A DNA stretch of 64,000 bases from Panaeolus papilionaceus (lineage: Eukaryota; Basidiomycota; Agaricomycetes; Agaricales). The notes beneath the pieces were generated by a model. The model had not been told where the DNA came from. It did no database searches and was given only the letters and a program-made list of their open reading frames with translations. The stretch spans positions 1,178,001 to 1,242,000 of the forward strand of contig JADNRZ010000005.1 of assembly GCA_015501605.1 (NCBI GenBank), read 5' to 3'. Numbering within the stretch: position 1 is the first letter of the stretch; each line of letters starts with the position of its first letter. Shown one piece after another: positions 1 to 10,734 of this stretch. Position numbers and translations under genes: made by a program.

Positions 1-1570
1 GACGCATATCTTAGGGGGACTTTGGTTCCTTGAACAATGACGTGGACTTATCGGGAAGAGGCAGCCTTACAGTGAGGCCCAAAGTTCATAGGTGAGACTC
101 GAGAGACCCGTGTCTGCTTGGTTTTTACCACCACGTCGCTCCGTTTCCGGGCCTCTGCGCCGCATTTCTGACATTCTGAGACCATCATCTACCCTTGGCT
201 TTGTCCATGAGGAGCATAAAGCAACTCTAAGCACGGCTGATATAGAACTTGAGGTAAGCCTTGAGTTTGGTTTTCCGATAATCTATATTCTGATTGGAAA
301 TTGTTGGCGCCTGATGGTCTGACCGGTCTCTCGCGGCCGGGTTTTTTGCAAAGGATTTTTTGCATTTTTATCATCTTTGTTATCCTGATTAAATACTGGA
401 GGGTCACGAGAGACAAGGGGAGACCAGCCATAGGGTGAAATAATTTCGCTATTATGTCGCGCCATATTATTTATTCATTGGCAATAATAATCACCAGTCT
501 CAGGACCAATGCGCCGGACTTGCCAGCTCGCATTTTCACATTTGTTGGCCTTTTTCTTTTCTTGCGTGTGGGCTTTGCTGAGCCCTGCGTTGACAAAGTG
601 GGTTTTCTTTTCCAAGGCTTCAAGTCAAGAATACCGTGTCCTCAGGTGGCCTGGACCATGGTGCATTACAGACTCCCCCTATGTAGGTCTAATTATTTCC
701 TTTGAATTACCGGCGAGGTTTATCGCTTTATCCTGATATCCCTATTCGATGACCTTCGAACCCGTGTCTCCACTATCTGCACGGTGGAGTTCTATAACCG
801 CCCGCATTCAGAGCGCCGAGCTCCATCTTGTGGTAATTATTTTGCGCACACGACATTTTACACTCTTCCTGCTCAACCCGATTTGCAACCGCCGGGGTCT
901 GCTGAGCCCACCGTGACATTGATATTGTCCTACATCCCCCCCGTTCTCCGAATGTTTGTTGGATTCCGGGTCAGTACATATGTATTACTGAGGAGCCATG
1001 ACATGGAGCGTAGCGTGCTTCTTGAAGGTTTGAACCCCCTTCCAATGGAAGTTCTTTCTCCCCATATGTTAGAGCTCGGAATTACCTCTGGATGTAGTGG
1101 GTGCCCGCTATTTTCTCCTCGGGTCATCTTGTGCTGATGATGTTCCGTTTTTTTTCTTTCAGAAAAATGTAGGTGCCATGACCTCGAAATCGCTGGGAAA
1201 CTTTTGGGCAACGAGGGAGTGGTCAAGCGCCGTACAGAAGTCTTGGCTCAGGGGTCCTTTTCGTAACAGGACAAATCCCTGTTCAGATCTCGTTGACCTT
1301 CTGTTACTGTGTCGTAAACCTGTCCAATTCTAATTTATGACAAACCTGCTTTAAACTTTAATTTGCAGTTACGACGTTGGGAGTGTTGTCGTCGACTGGG
1401 CTCTTGGTTGTTTGAATAGTGTAACCTCACTTGTGTTCAAGCTGCTGAAAATTATTTCTGAAGGTTGTTAGGAAGTTGTGGACTTATGATGCATTGGATG
1501 AATTTCCAAGAAGTCGTCTATAGTATTACAATGCTGCATTAGTATATACGATGTCCGATGGTGCGTTAAT
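1..1570. other. No supportable gene
   Basis: I see only short overlapping reading frames with no recognisable domain, signal peptide or convincing spliced chain. There is no clear tRNA or repeat. The right end should hold the 3' untranslated region of the CsbD-like gene that ends at 1571 on the minus strand. Confidence 0.5.
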
Positions 1571-2022
1571 TTAAGCCTTCTTGTTAACATCCTGCTGAGC
1601 CTCTCCCTTGTCCCTGCGGACATTGCCTTTTGTAAAATAGACTTTTTAAAAAGAGATCGACAACAAAAGGTTCTATATCCATACCTTGGACTTCCTGGGA
1701 GCGGTCACCAGTTACAGCACCGATGATGTTGTCTTTCTTGCCGCCGATGCGGTCCTTGGTGCCTTCTGCGTAGCCCTTGGTCTGAGCGGCCTTATACTCG
1801 GCTTCACCGGCGGCGTGCTCCTCCTTCCCAGACTGCTGCCAGGAGGTTGCTCCGGTCATGTTACCGATAGTCTCGACAATGTTTCCCTTGGTGGAGTGGA
1901 GTTGACCGGTGGTCTTGCTGGTGAAGGAATCGTCGTTAGACCTGGTCACCGATTCCAAATAGGACAAAACTGGCTTACTTGGGCTCGCCAGAGAGGGTGT
2001 TGTTTGCTGATGAAGATGCCAT
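1571..2022 (-). CDS. CsbD-like small stress protein
   Basis: A small hydrophilic protein of about 110 residues, similar to the fungal CsbD-like family, sometimes annotated as mismatch and cruciform DNA recognition protein. Three exons are predicted: 1979-2022, 1685-1917 and 1571-1626. The start reads [14 protein letters not shown]. The core carries the family signature [20 protein letters not shown] and a later [14 protein letters not shown] repeat unit, rich in Lys, Glu, Gly and Gln with no membrane segment. Family members are linked to general stress and desiccation responses; the molecular role is poorly known. The first intron could end at 1942 instead of 1918, adding eight residues in the same frame, but that intron would be only 37 nt. 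A TATA box lies about 76 bases upstream and the region beyond it is partly duplicated. Confidence 0.88.
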
Positions 2023-2097
2023 TATAATTAGATGAGATGCGTTTGAGTTCGTAAGATTGGAAGTTGCGATTTGTTGGTTGAAAGTGGGTGAGGTCGC

Positions 2098-2107
2098 CTT
2101 TTATATA
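2098..2107 (-). promoter_or_regulatory. TATA box of the CsbD-like gene
   Basis: On the minus strand this reads TATATAAAAG, about 76 bases before the predicted start codon at 2022. It is a good match to a strong TATA element, as expected for an inducible stress gene. Confidence 0.6.
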
Positions 2108-2134
2108 CGAGGGAATGGAAAGGACAGCCTTGGG

Positions 2135-2270
2135 GATGACGATGTCGCACCACAGGGCTCCTCCGTATGATGCTCGCCAGTCTCAATGAAGTGGTTGATG
2201 CGTAATGACGCCTAAAGTGACGCAACCGTACTTTTGAACGCTCATTTAGCGCCACCTTTCCTTTTGAGGA
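2135..2270. repeat. Upstream direct repeat, copy 1
   Basis: This segment upstream of the CsbD-like gene is repeated in direct orientation at 2554-2673. The copies share the opening GATGACGATGTCGC, blocks such as ATGATGCTCG and GAAGTGGTTGA, and a perfect 30-base match at 2240-2269 and 2639-2668. Copy 1 has extra bases in the middle. Confidence 0.85.
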
Positions 2271-2553
2271 GATCTGCAACCACTGACGTACCTGCGATTT
2301 GCCACGCATGCATTTTGTAAAATATTGACGACCACGCTGTTGAAACTCTTGATGATGCAATGTGCATTTTCGCGCTGCTCCAAATACAGCGCATCAACAC
2401 AATTTCTAAGATGCAGACCATCATACATACACCGAAGAGAATCCTTTGGATGATGATGAGTGCTTGGGCTTGTGTCATATCCCCGCTACACACAGGAATG
2501 CTCAAATGACGGTTGTCAGATCAGGGGTCTATAATGGATATCTCTGTATGATG

Positions 2554-2673
2554 GATGACGATGTCGCCCCAATAGGCTCCTTCATATGATGCTCGATAGT
2601 CCCAGTGAAGTGGTTGACACCCGATGTGACTAGTGAATGCTCATTTAGCGCCACCTTTCCTTTTGAGGTGATC
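2554..2673. repeat. Upstream direct repeat, copy 2
   Basis: Second copy of the 2135-2270 segment. No second CsbD-like reading frame follows it, so only the distal promoter region was duplicated, or the matching gene copy was lost. Confidence 0.85.
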
Positions 2674-2984
2674 TATAGTCACCTTAACGATGGGCTAATA
2701 GCAGTGGACAAAATGTTACAAATACCAATGGATGCCTTCCTGAGAGTGCTCGACAAGCGCTTACCAGCTGAATATGATTTAAAATGGTCAGCCGCATCGG
2801 ACTCTGTTTCGAACCTCCATTTTCTACCAAAATGTTTTGTCCTGACATACACCATTTCTGAAAATTTCAGTCAAGCTGCAGATATAATAATTATATATTT
2901 ACTACTTTATAATAACAGAAAATACTATAGGTACAGTACAAAATGTGTGGTAGCGAAGCGAGACACAACAATGCAATTGGAACT
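2674..2984. other. AT-rich spacer
   Basis: An AT-rich spacer between the promoter duplication and the eroded G-domain gene. I see no gene or repeat in it. Confidence 0.4.
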
Positions 2985-3650
2985 CAGATTGAAACAAGGA
3001 GGTTGTTAAGTTGGAAAAGTTGAGCCATCCTTTTCTCTCCCATTGTCAATGTGCATTCTTTAGCAGCAAAATTATGATGATTTCTACCCTTATGTGCTAT
3101 TTCTTGCTGGACTTTCTTCATAGACTTCTCACTGACATGTCCAACAATAGCATGCAGAGTGTTGATTGCTGTCTCCTTTGCCAAGGTGTCAGTGGTGCAG
3201 TTGAATCAACTGGTGATGCAGTTATTGGTGAGAAAATCACCCAAGTAATCCTTCTTGATGCAGGCTTCTTTGGCTTCGTAGTAGTCCATCTTTGTGAAGA
3301 GGACTTCATTCCAGTTTGTCGAGATGAGGCAGATTTTGTTGAAGGCTTCTCCCCCACAGAGATCCCAGAGAAACATGAGCTTTCTGGTGCTGACCGTATC
3401 AAAATGCATGTCTGTGATTCAATATAGATATATGATGCCATCAAGTTTCCTGTCTTCATTGTATCTGATGTATAGTAGAGGCATGAATTGATTAGTGAAG
3501 GAACATTAAGCAATGAACATATGACTCATACAAATTTTTCAACCAGTCTTCAACTGTGGTCAAGATCTCCCGATCATGTGACATGGTGCCGGAACCAAAC
3601 AAATATGATAAGATTAGTGATGAGGTAGCAATGAGAGCGGCATTCTCTGT
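2985..3650 (-). pseudogene. Eroded G-domain (P-loop GTPase) gene fragment
   Basis: Several minus-strand frames together resemble the middle and C-terminal part of the Agaricomycete G-domain proteins found intact at 20.4-26.5 kb. Recognisable pieces in order are SHDREILTTVEDWLKNLY, then VSTRKLMFLWDLCGG and CLISTNWNEV near 3330-3400 (the last matching the family's T-x-W version of the G4 loop), then KKDYLGDFLTNNCITS and a tail with GHVSEKSMKKVQQEI near 3150. The N-terminal Walker A loop is missing. Frames change between blocks and stops interrupt them, so I read it as a dead copy. It could in part be a multi-exon gene, but no splice chain joins the pieces into a whole domain. Confidence 0.55.
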
Positions 3651-3665
3651 TCTTGCACACCCACT

Positions 3666-3985
3666 ATGACGACCACAATACCTACTGACCTCAAACACTG
3701 TATGGTGCACTGGTACCATACAGACGAAATGACAATGGAGGAGATTCGTGACCTTTCTGGGTGTTCTATAGGCACAGTGTATGATACCCTGCGTAACTTT
3801 GAGATGTTCAGTCAAGTTACCAATCCCTTCTCGTGAAGATCTGGCTGTCCATCATCACTTTCAGCAGAGGATATCAAATTTCTTCAGTCCCTTTTGGACG
3901 CAAACCCTTCCTTATACCTAGATGAGCTTTAGAGTCGCCTTGAATCCATACGTGGTGCAACATTGAGGGCTCGACAACCCCAATT
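3666..3985 (+). pseudogene. Tc1/mariner-type transposase relic (N-terminal HTH)
   Basis: One frame starting at ATG 3666 reads as the N-terminal helix-turn-helix part of a fungal Tc1/mariner transposase: a short leader, then MEEIRDLSGCSIGTVYDTLR (paired-like HTH), VTNPFS, and FLQSLLDANPSLYLDEL. The frame stays open across about 105 codons apart from two stops, a TGA after VTNPFS and a TAG after YLDEL. Each lies where the family usually has Arg or Gln, so each is explained by one C-to-T change. The DDE catalytic part is absent. It sits back to back with the eroded G-domain copy and just left of the Plavaka element. Confidence 0.7.
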
Positions 3986-4206
3986 GCTGATTATCTGATC
4001 AGGCTGTGCAGTATTGTTTGGTTGATGCTCACAGTCATGTGCCCATTTTCAGGTTTTCAGGGAAATATGCAACCGGCTGTAAGAGATCCATTGCATCCTG
4101 TCGTTGTCTGGTCGTCTGATCCTTGACTTGTGTCAGAACTAGAACTAAAGTTGTTGCATAAGCAGGTGCTAAGAAATCCTCCTCCAAATTCGAAATATCC
4201 TCCCTT

Positions 4207-4221
4207 CATCAGGAAAACAGC
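4207..4221 (+). repeat. Left terminal inverted repeat of the Plavaka element
   Basis: Reads CATCAGGAAAACAGC and matches the reverse complement of 10720-10734 at all 15 positions. The AGGAAAACAGC core (11 bases) may be the repeat proper. Confidence 0.8.
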
Positions 4222-4229
4222 GGACCCAT

Positions 4230-4440
4230 CTTTGGCGTCTTTGATGTCTTTGCGAAGACATCAAAGATACCAAAGATATCAAAGACAATTGTCTTTGGAT
4301 ATTAGGGGGCACGTCTTTGAGTGATGTCCGTCCGTCTTTCAGAAGACATCTTTCACATCTTTAGCTTTCTTGCTGTCTTTGATGTCTTTGCTTTGACTGG
4401 CTTTGGCTTGGCTGAGTCTGTCTTTCATATCTTCGAATCA
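4230..4440. repeat. Left subterminal repeats
   Basis: Dense copies of TCTTTG and GTCTTTGATG in both orientations, including short hairpins such as the one around 4250-4300. The same unit fills the right end of the element, inverted overall. In CACTA-like transposons such clusters are transposase binding sites. Confidence 0.75.
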
Positions 4441-4578
4441 TATCTCTCATACAATCTTATGTGATGAAATTATAGTAGAAACAATTATTTATTGAGCAAT
4501 AGATAAGCATATAAGGACAAACAAAAAAGATAAACGAACGAGAACAGGAACCGCATAAAAAATCTATAGATATGAAAA

Positions 4579-6638
4579 TCAGTCATCGGAAGAGATCATG
4601 ACGAGGCTGGATTCATCAACGATGTAATCAGAGCTTGCCTCTGAAGAGGCAGACTGGTGGCCCTTCTTCGACTTCTTCTCCACAGATTTAAGAATATCTG
4701 CAACCTCGCCAAAGATATCTTGCCAATGACCAATTGAAAGGCTATCAATAGTCGGCTTGTACCGACCAGCAACAGGGACCAACGTTCTGACATGCTGACC
4801 GTTAACGAGCTTGGTCGTCAACTTGTCAGCATAGTTATCAGCGGAGAAAAAGGACGCAGGTCTCCCATCGTGCTGGTATTCACCGGTTTGCCAGGACTTG
4901 AGCACATGCTCAACCTAAAAGATACATTAGGTAATACACGACTGAAACACAGACAACGTACAGCTTGATGCGCCAGAACTAATGCACCACGAGGGAGATC
5001 AACTTGGGGGAGGGTAGAAGGGTCGGAGATGGTGTCAAACTCAGCGAAATGGGCCTTGGCAAGTGTGCTCATCACCATCCGATTCTGTAATCGACCCTGT
5101 GTTGTATTTAAAGGTGTTAGTAACTGAAACACGATCAAAATACCACAATTACTTACACGTTTGATGATCTTGGATGTGTTGGGGTCGATGTACCACTGGC
5201 GATACTCAAAGGGTCGGGTGGGAGGATTACCCTGCGGTGTGATATAATGTGTGACGAACTCCGAAATGTTGAGCTCGGGATCCTCGTCCTTCTCCAAGTT
5301 GATGAATGTGGATACTGCATCTTGGGCGTGCTGGAGAAAGCCATTTCGCCAATTAGACATGCGGTATGCAATCTATGGGTGGTACATTAGTATATGCGTC
5401 CAAAATATGAGTGAAACTTACCAGTCCCATCCACGGTCCATCTTCATCGACAACAAAATTGTCATCGGGGTAGACTGCATCTACTAGCTCCTGCACGTCA
5501 CTAACAGAAAGGGAACTCCACGCTGGAACTGTCCCAATCTTGCAACGCGCTGCAGGAGCCAGGGTGTTGGTGAATTCCCGAGCAGTGTCAGCACTCCCAA
5601 GGTGTGAGAGGTTCCACTTTGCCGCACCACCACGTTTCTGCTTCTTGGTTTGCATCTGCGCCGGCTGTGGAACGGACACCTTGATCATTGATTTCTGCAC
5701 AAAAATAAGAATATGATATAATTGAAATAGCCATTGACGCACCGCAAGAATCTTCTTTGATGTGACAGAGCCCAAGGCTGGGCGTTCAATCTGGTCGTGT
5801 TCATCGTCATCAACAAAACCACCAGGATGAACCATGGAATCTTCATCGTCGTTTGGAGTTGGTGGCACACCACGAGCAGGGATTGGTAGAGAAGGTTGGT
5901 GGTCCCAACCAGGGAGAAGGGAAGTAGCAGCAGGAACAGTGGGATTAGGGCGAGTGCGAGGCTTCTTGAATGTTGGTCCAGTCGCTGGTGGTCTCCAAAA
6001 GAAATGAGAAGGATGTATCCTTGAGGAATAGATACTCACAAAGCTTCGCCCTTGCGCTTGGTCATGCCAGATGTTCGACCAGCAGAGCGAGAATCCCCAC
6101 CAACAGCCTGAGGTTGCTGAGCTGCTGCTGCTGCCACGATGGTTGCTCGGCCAACCTTCGGTTTCTTGCGAGAGGGTTTGCTGGGTGCCTCTGCAACGTC
6201 TCTCTCTTCCATCTCAACCTCTGATGAATCATCCTTTTCAGATTCGCCCTCCTCGGGGTCTGGTGCATAGTCGCCATCGTCAGAACTGTTGGAGTGGCGC
6301 AAGTTGCTAGGTATAGGGCCTGTTTTTGTGGTATGTTGGCCTGGAATGTGAGGTGGACGGATGGTGGGGGCATAGGGGGGAGGCCACATGGAGGGTGTTG
6401 GAGTGGGTCGAGATCGCTCACGATCCTCTTCAGCAAGAGTGCCCTGGATGGCCAGAATTCGCTGCACTTGTTCCACTTTTTGTCGGTTGTTTTCGTCAAG
6501 TTCGCGCTGTCTTTCGAGACGTGCTATCTTCATTTCATCTGCGGTACGTCGTTGTTGTGTTGAGTTGAGAATGACTTGTCCAGGATGAGCATTTTTATTT
6601 TTGGATCGTGTGCTGATAATGGACTGATATGAGGCCAT
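4579..6638 (-). CDS. Plavaka companion protein (unknown function)
   Basis: A six-exon gene of about 602 residues inside the transposon, transcribed away from the transposase. Exons: 6040-6638, 5743-5992, 5422-5694, 5157-5372, 4962-5096, 4579-4914; all phases agree. The N-terminal 200 residues are charged and low in complexity, with a likely coiled coil (KIARLERQRELDENNRQKVE), an acidic patch (DDGDYAPDPEEGESEKDD) and a basic segment with KPSRKKPK that could be a nuclear signal. The C-terminal half looks globular (DVQELVDAVYPDD, PWMGL, RPFEYRQWYIDPN) and ends in an acidic serine-rich tail. I recognise no catalytic domain. Its position suggests an accessory transposition or DNA-binding role; that is inference only. 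Confidence 0.8.
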
Positions 6639-7165
6639 GGTAAGTAAGGGGAAGGGTGGGGATCAAGACAAGTTCAAAGAAGAGACATACATTAAATCAT
6701 AACTCACCAAACAAGAATGGAAAAAATCGAGACAGTCGGGGACGATGAATGGTGTTGAAGATGAACGTTACATTCAACTTGGACGTGTTGAGCATCAATC
6801 AACAAACATTGTCATGTGACAACACGATCCAATGCGAAACCCGCCCTCTCTCACTGACTCCTCCACTCAGGTCTCGCTGTTGTCCCCAGTACTATCATGG
6901 TAATTGATGGTAAAATATCTGGCACTCCTTGAGTGTATGATCCCAGATTTGGGAACAGTGCTCATGGGTCACGTATACACCGTCATTTTCATTATATACT
7001 TGGTGGACTTGGTGGGCTCAGATTTGGGGTCTGGTGTCGATATATGAATGCATTTTACCTTATTTATTTCGAGTACCAGGCTCATATTCCTCATATTCGT
7101 TACTTCCTCAATCCTTTTCTTGTCATAATCCTCGACTTTGGAATCAAGTGGTTTATCTGCTTCTG

Positions 7166-10100
7166 ATGACACGAGCGTTTAACCCACGTACCATCCCTTG
7201 TGAGGTCAGCACCTGCACCTCTACGTTTGCAAACCTTGGTGGGCTGCGTAACCACATGCGTATTCATCGCCATCCTTCTCAAAACACCACCGTGGAAGGC
7301 GGCGCAAGCACTCCAGAAAATCTTAACCACACTGGCACCACCTCCATCCCTCCATTAGGTGACCCTGTCGACGCCAAAATTGATAACTCAACAACAACAA
7401 CTATTGATAAAGAAACAATTCACCGACATCCTTTGATTAATGGTATGATTCCTTTGGATAGCACTAAGACAAAACTAATTAAATCAATACAGGCCTTCCG
7501 TGTGATGAAAACGGCTCATTTCTGCCCCCTTCTGCTCTGCCACCACCTACAACAAACCTACCCTCTGACGATTTCTCGCCATTTAAGGATCGTGCACAAT
7601 TTCGTCTTGCTGACCTTCTCTATCGGAAATCGCAGGTCTCGGGAACGACCATCAATGAGCTGATGGAAATTTGGGCTGAGACCTTGGATGAGGATACCGA
7701 CCCACCGTTTCTCAATAAACAGCATTTATACGACACGATTGATGCAATTAAGCTCGGCGACGCACCTTGGCAATCGTTCACAATATCCTATGATGGAGAA
7801 TCCGCTCCCAGTGACACGACATCATGGAAACACGAAGAATATGAAGTGTTCTTTCGAGACCCTCGCGCTGTTTTGCTCAACCAACTCTCAAACCCCGATT
7901 TTTCAACAGAGATGGATTTTTCAGCAAAGCGGGTTATGGATGATTTGGGTAATAGACGCTACAGTGATTTAATGTCGGGGAACTGGGCATGGCGTCAATC
8001 GGTGAGTGAGCTCATACTTACACTGGCTTATTGACACTAATTTAGCGTCTTGTTTATGATTTCAAGGACATTCTTGCTAACGATTCCAACAACCATGGCT
8101 CAACCTTCTGTCCCATTATCTTGGGGAGCGACAAGACCACAGTTTCAGTTGCCACCGGTCAAAATGATTACTACCCATTGTACATGTCAAATGGCCTTGT
8201 GCACAATAATGTTCGTCGTGCGCATCGTAATGCTCTCAGTCTCATCGCATTTCTGGCTATTCCAAAAAGTGAGTACTTATTCTTGACATTTAAAGGCTCA
8301 TATCGCTCATCTGTATGCTTTTAGCGAGCAAGGATCACGAAGACTCTGATGAATTTCGCAAGTTTCGTCGCCAGCTCTTTCATGGCTCAATAGAGACTAT
8401 TCTTCAAACACTCAAGCCAGGCATGACAAAGCGGGAGCTCGTGAAGTATGCAGACGGGTTTTATCGATGGACAATATATGGCCTGGGGCCTTATATTGCA
8501 GATTACCCAGAGCAGGTTCTGCTTGCTTGCATCGTTCAAAATTGGTGTCCTGGGTGCGTACATTTGATTATGGCGAAATTTTATTATATTCTGATTATTG
8601 GCTCATGCTGATGATTAGCTGTGATGCAAATTTCAATGACTTAGATAAAGGGGGTTCACGTCGATCCCATGCACTTACAGAAGCTCTAATGGACACGATG
8701 GACACGAAGACACTGTGGGACGACTATGGGATTGTTGACGGTATCATGGTATGTCTTACTCGTTGCTGTAGCATGGCCATTATCGACACTAATCCATCAC
8801 ATTAACACAGCCTTTCACTCACAGATTCCCGCGCGGTGATATTCATGAAACCCTTTCACCCGACTTGCTACACCAAATTATTAAAGGGACGTTTAAGGAC
8901 CACCTTGTAACGTGGGTAACCACATATATCGAGAAGGTGCATCCAGCAAATGATGCGAAAAGAATTTTGGCTGATATAGATCGGCGGTGAGTCAATCCCA
9001 GCCATTGTCGATTTTCCTCACGCGCTTAAATGTTACCTATATAGAATTGCAGCTACCCCACTCTTCCCAGGTCTGCGTCAATTTCATCAAGGAAGAGGTT
9101 TTAAGCAATGGACGGGTGATGATTCCAAAAATCTCATGAAGGTATATTTAATTATATATTATTGAATGACTCGGATGCTCATATTATATATATATTTTCT
9201 AGATCTATCTTCCGGCAATTGCAGGCCATGTACCACGACAGATGGTGAAAGCCATTAGCGCCTTTCTAGAGTTCTGTTATCTTGTTCGTCGATCTGTAAT
9301 CGATGACGATGATATTCTCAAGATCGAAGCTGCTGTTGCCCAATTTCATGAACATCGTGTCGCCTTCAATCTCGTCCGCCCAGACGGCTACTCTCTCCCA
9401 CGTCAGCATGCTATGACACACTATGTTCGCCTCATTCGTGACTTTGGAGCACCTAATGGCCTGTGCTCCTCGATTACGGAATCAAAGCACATTAAGGCTG
9501 TGAAGGAGCCATGGCGACGCTCAAGCCGTTTTGAGGCTTTGGGCCAAATGCTTGTGACTAACCAACGGTTAGACAAGTTAGCCGCTGTTCAGGTCAACTT
9601 CACAGCCCATGGAATGCTTCGCCCGCTGCCTGTGCCTGTTGCCAACATTGCACTGGCACCCAACCAACAACCTCAGTCTGTAGAAGATGACGACGAAAAG
9701 GAGGATGTGGATGATGAAGTCGATGCTGAAACTGTGCTTGCACGGAAGCCTAGTGAGTCATCTCTCAGCGATCATTGTTCTAAATATGTTCTTACTTGAA
9801 CACTCAACTTCTTAGTTCGCAATCTTCCATTCGACGCAATTACGTTAGGGGTGCATCTTGGTGTACCTCATTTAGCCGACTATCTCGCACGTTTTATCCA
9901 TAAGCAAATAAACCCCGATGAACAGCGAGATATCGAGGACATTCCTAGCCATCTTCTTCCACAGATCAACGGAAAGGTCCGTGTATTCCCATCCGCTATC
10001 TGCACATACTATGCACCAAGTGACAAGTCTGGTATTCGAGGCATGTTGCGAGAACGCATACGGTGTGTGAATTCTTGGCGAAAGGGTCCTGTGCGACGAG

Positions 10101-10477
10101 ATACAGTATATGTCTCTGAAGATCCATTTCTGGATGGATTTCGCGGACTATTAGTCGCTCGCGTGCGCCTATTTCTATCCGTTGTCCATCAAAAGTGCAC
10201 CTACCCATGTGCTCTCGTCGAGTGGTTCTCTACCGTTGGTGATGAACCTTGTCCTGACACGGGCATGTGGATGGTAGAGCCTGATATTGATGTGAATGAT
10301 GAGCGCATGATGGAAGTCATTCATTTAGACTCTATCATCCGAGGTGCTCATCTCATTGGTGCACCTGGCGCAAGTTTTATTCCCACTGAACTTAAATCAC
10401 ATCAGAGCTTGGATGCGTTTCCTTTGTTCTATGTTAATAAGTACATAGATTACCATTCACATGAGACTGTGTTTTAA
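7166..10477 (+). CDS. Plavaka transposase
   Basis: About 950 residues in nine exons: 7166-7442, 7493-8001, 8046-8268, 8325-8553, 8619-8748, 8811-8986, 9045-9141, 9203-9752, 9816-10477, all phases consistent and no internal stop. The N-terminus has a C2H2 zinc finger, with Cys residues in IPCEVSTCTS and His residues in GLRNHMRIHRH. The body follows the Plavaka layout: EMDFSAKRVMDDLGNRRYSD, PIILGSDKTTVSVATGQNDY, FPRGDIHETLSPDLLHQIIK and the late FNLVRPDGYSLPRQHAMTHY block. Candidate catalytic acids of the DDE-type core are the Asp in GSDKTTV and the Asp in SPDLLHQ, from family resemblance only. The start was chosen as the ATG that puts the zinc finger first. Plavaka belongs to the CACTA-like transposon group of fungi. 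Confidence 0.9.
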
Positions 10478-10534
10478 GATGGAACTATATTGTAGTCAAT
10501 AAATATATATTAATTTATTCATAATGCCTCTTTG

Positions 10535-10715
10535 GTGGTGCCATGAACGTCAAAGACAAAGACTAAACTATTTAAGACAAAGACCATTCCTCAAAGATGA
10601 ATGCTTCAAAAGTATGCATCTAAGCAAAGCCTGTAAATCAAAGACATCCAAAGCGAACCATTCAAAGACAAAGATGTCCAAAGACAATTTCTAAAGACAA
10701 AGTAACCAAAGACGA
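10535..10715. repeat. Right subterminal repeats
   Basis: Repeated CAAAGAC and CAAAGACA units just inside the right inverted repeat, in mirror orientation to those at 4230-4440. Transposase gene transcription ends just before them. Confidence 0.75.
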
Positions 10716-10719
10716 CTCA

Positions 10720-10734
10720 GCTGTTTTCCTGATG
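10720..10734 (-). repeat. Right terminal inverted repeat of the Plavaka element
   Basis: Reads GCTGTTTTCCTGATG, the exact reverse complement of 4207-4221. Confidence 0.8.

Larger units (their letters stand above)
4207..10734. mobile_element. Plavaka-type DNA transposon, apparently complete
   Basis: A 6.5-kb element bounded by a perfect 15-base inverted repeat, CATCAGGAAAACAGC at 4207-4221 and its complement at 10720-10734. Inside each end lies about 200 bases dense in CAAAGAC and GTCTTTG units, the subterminal repeat layout of CACTA-like transposons. It carries a plus-strand transposase (7166-10477) with a C2H2 zinc finger and Plavaka-type body, and a minus-strand companion gene (4579-6638). 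Both have open spliced frames. No clear target-site duplication is visible; a TT dinucleotide borders both ends, and the true ends could be 4211 and 10730. The lack of stops and the perfect repeats suggest a fairly recent insertion that could still encode a working transposase. Confidence 0.85.

Noticed and set aside
1942..1978. A 37-nt first intron in the CsbD-like gene
   Set aside because: It is shorter than the other introns in the window. A 61-nt alternative in the same frame matches the family start better, though the point is not settled.
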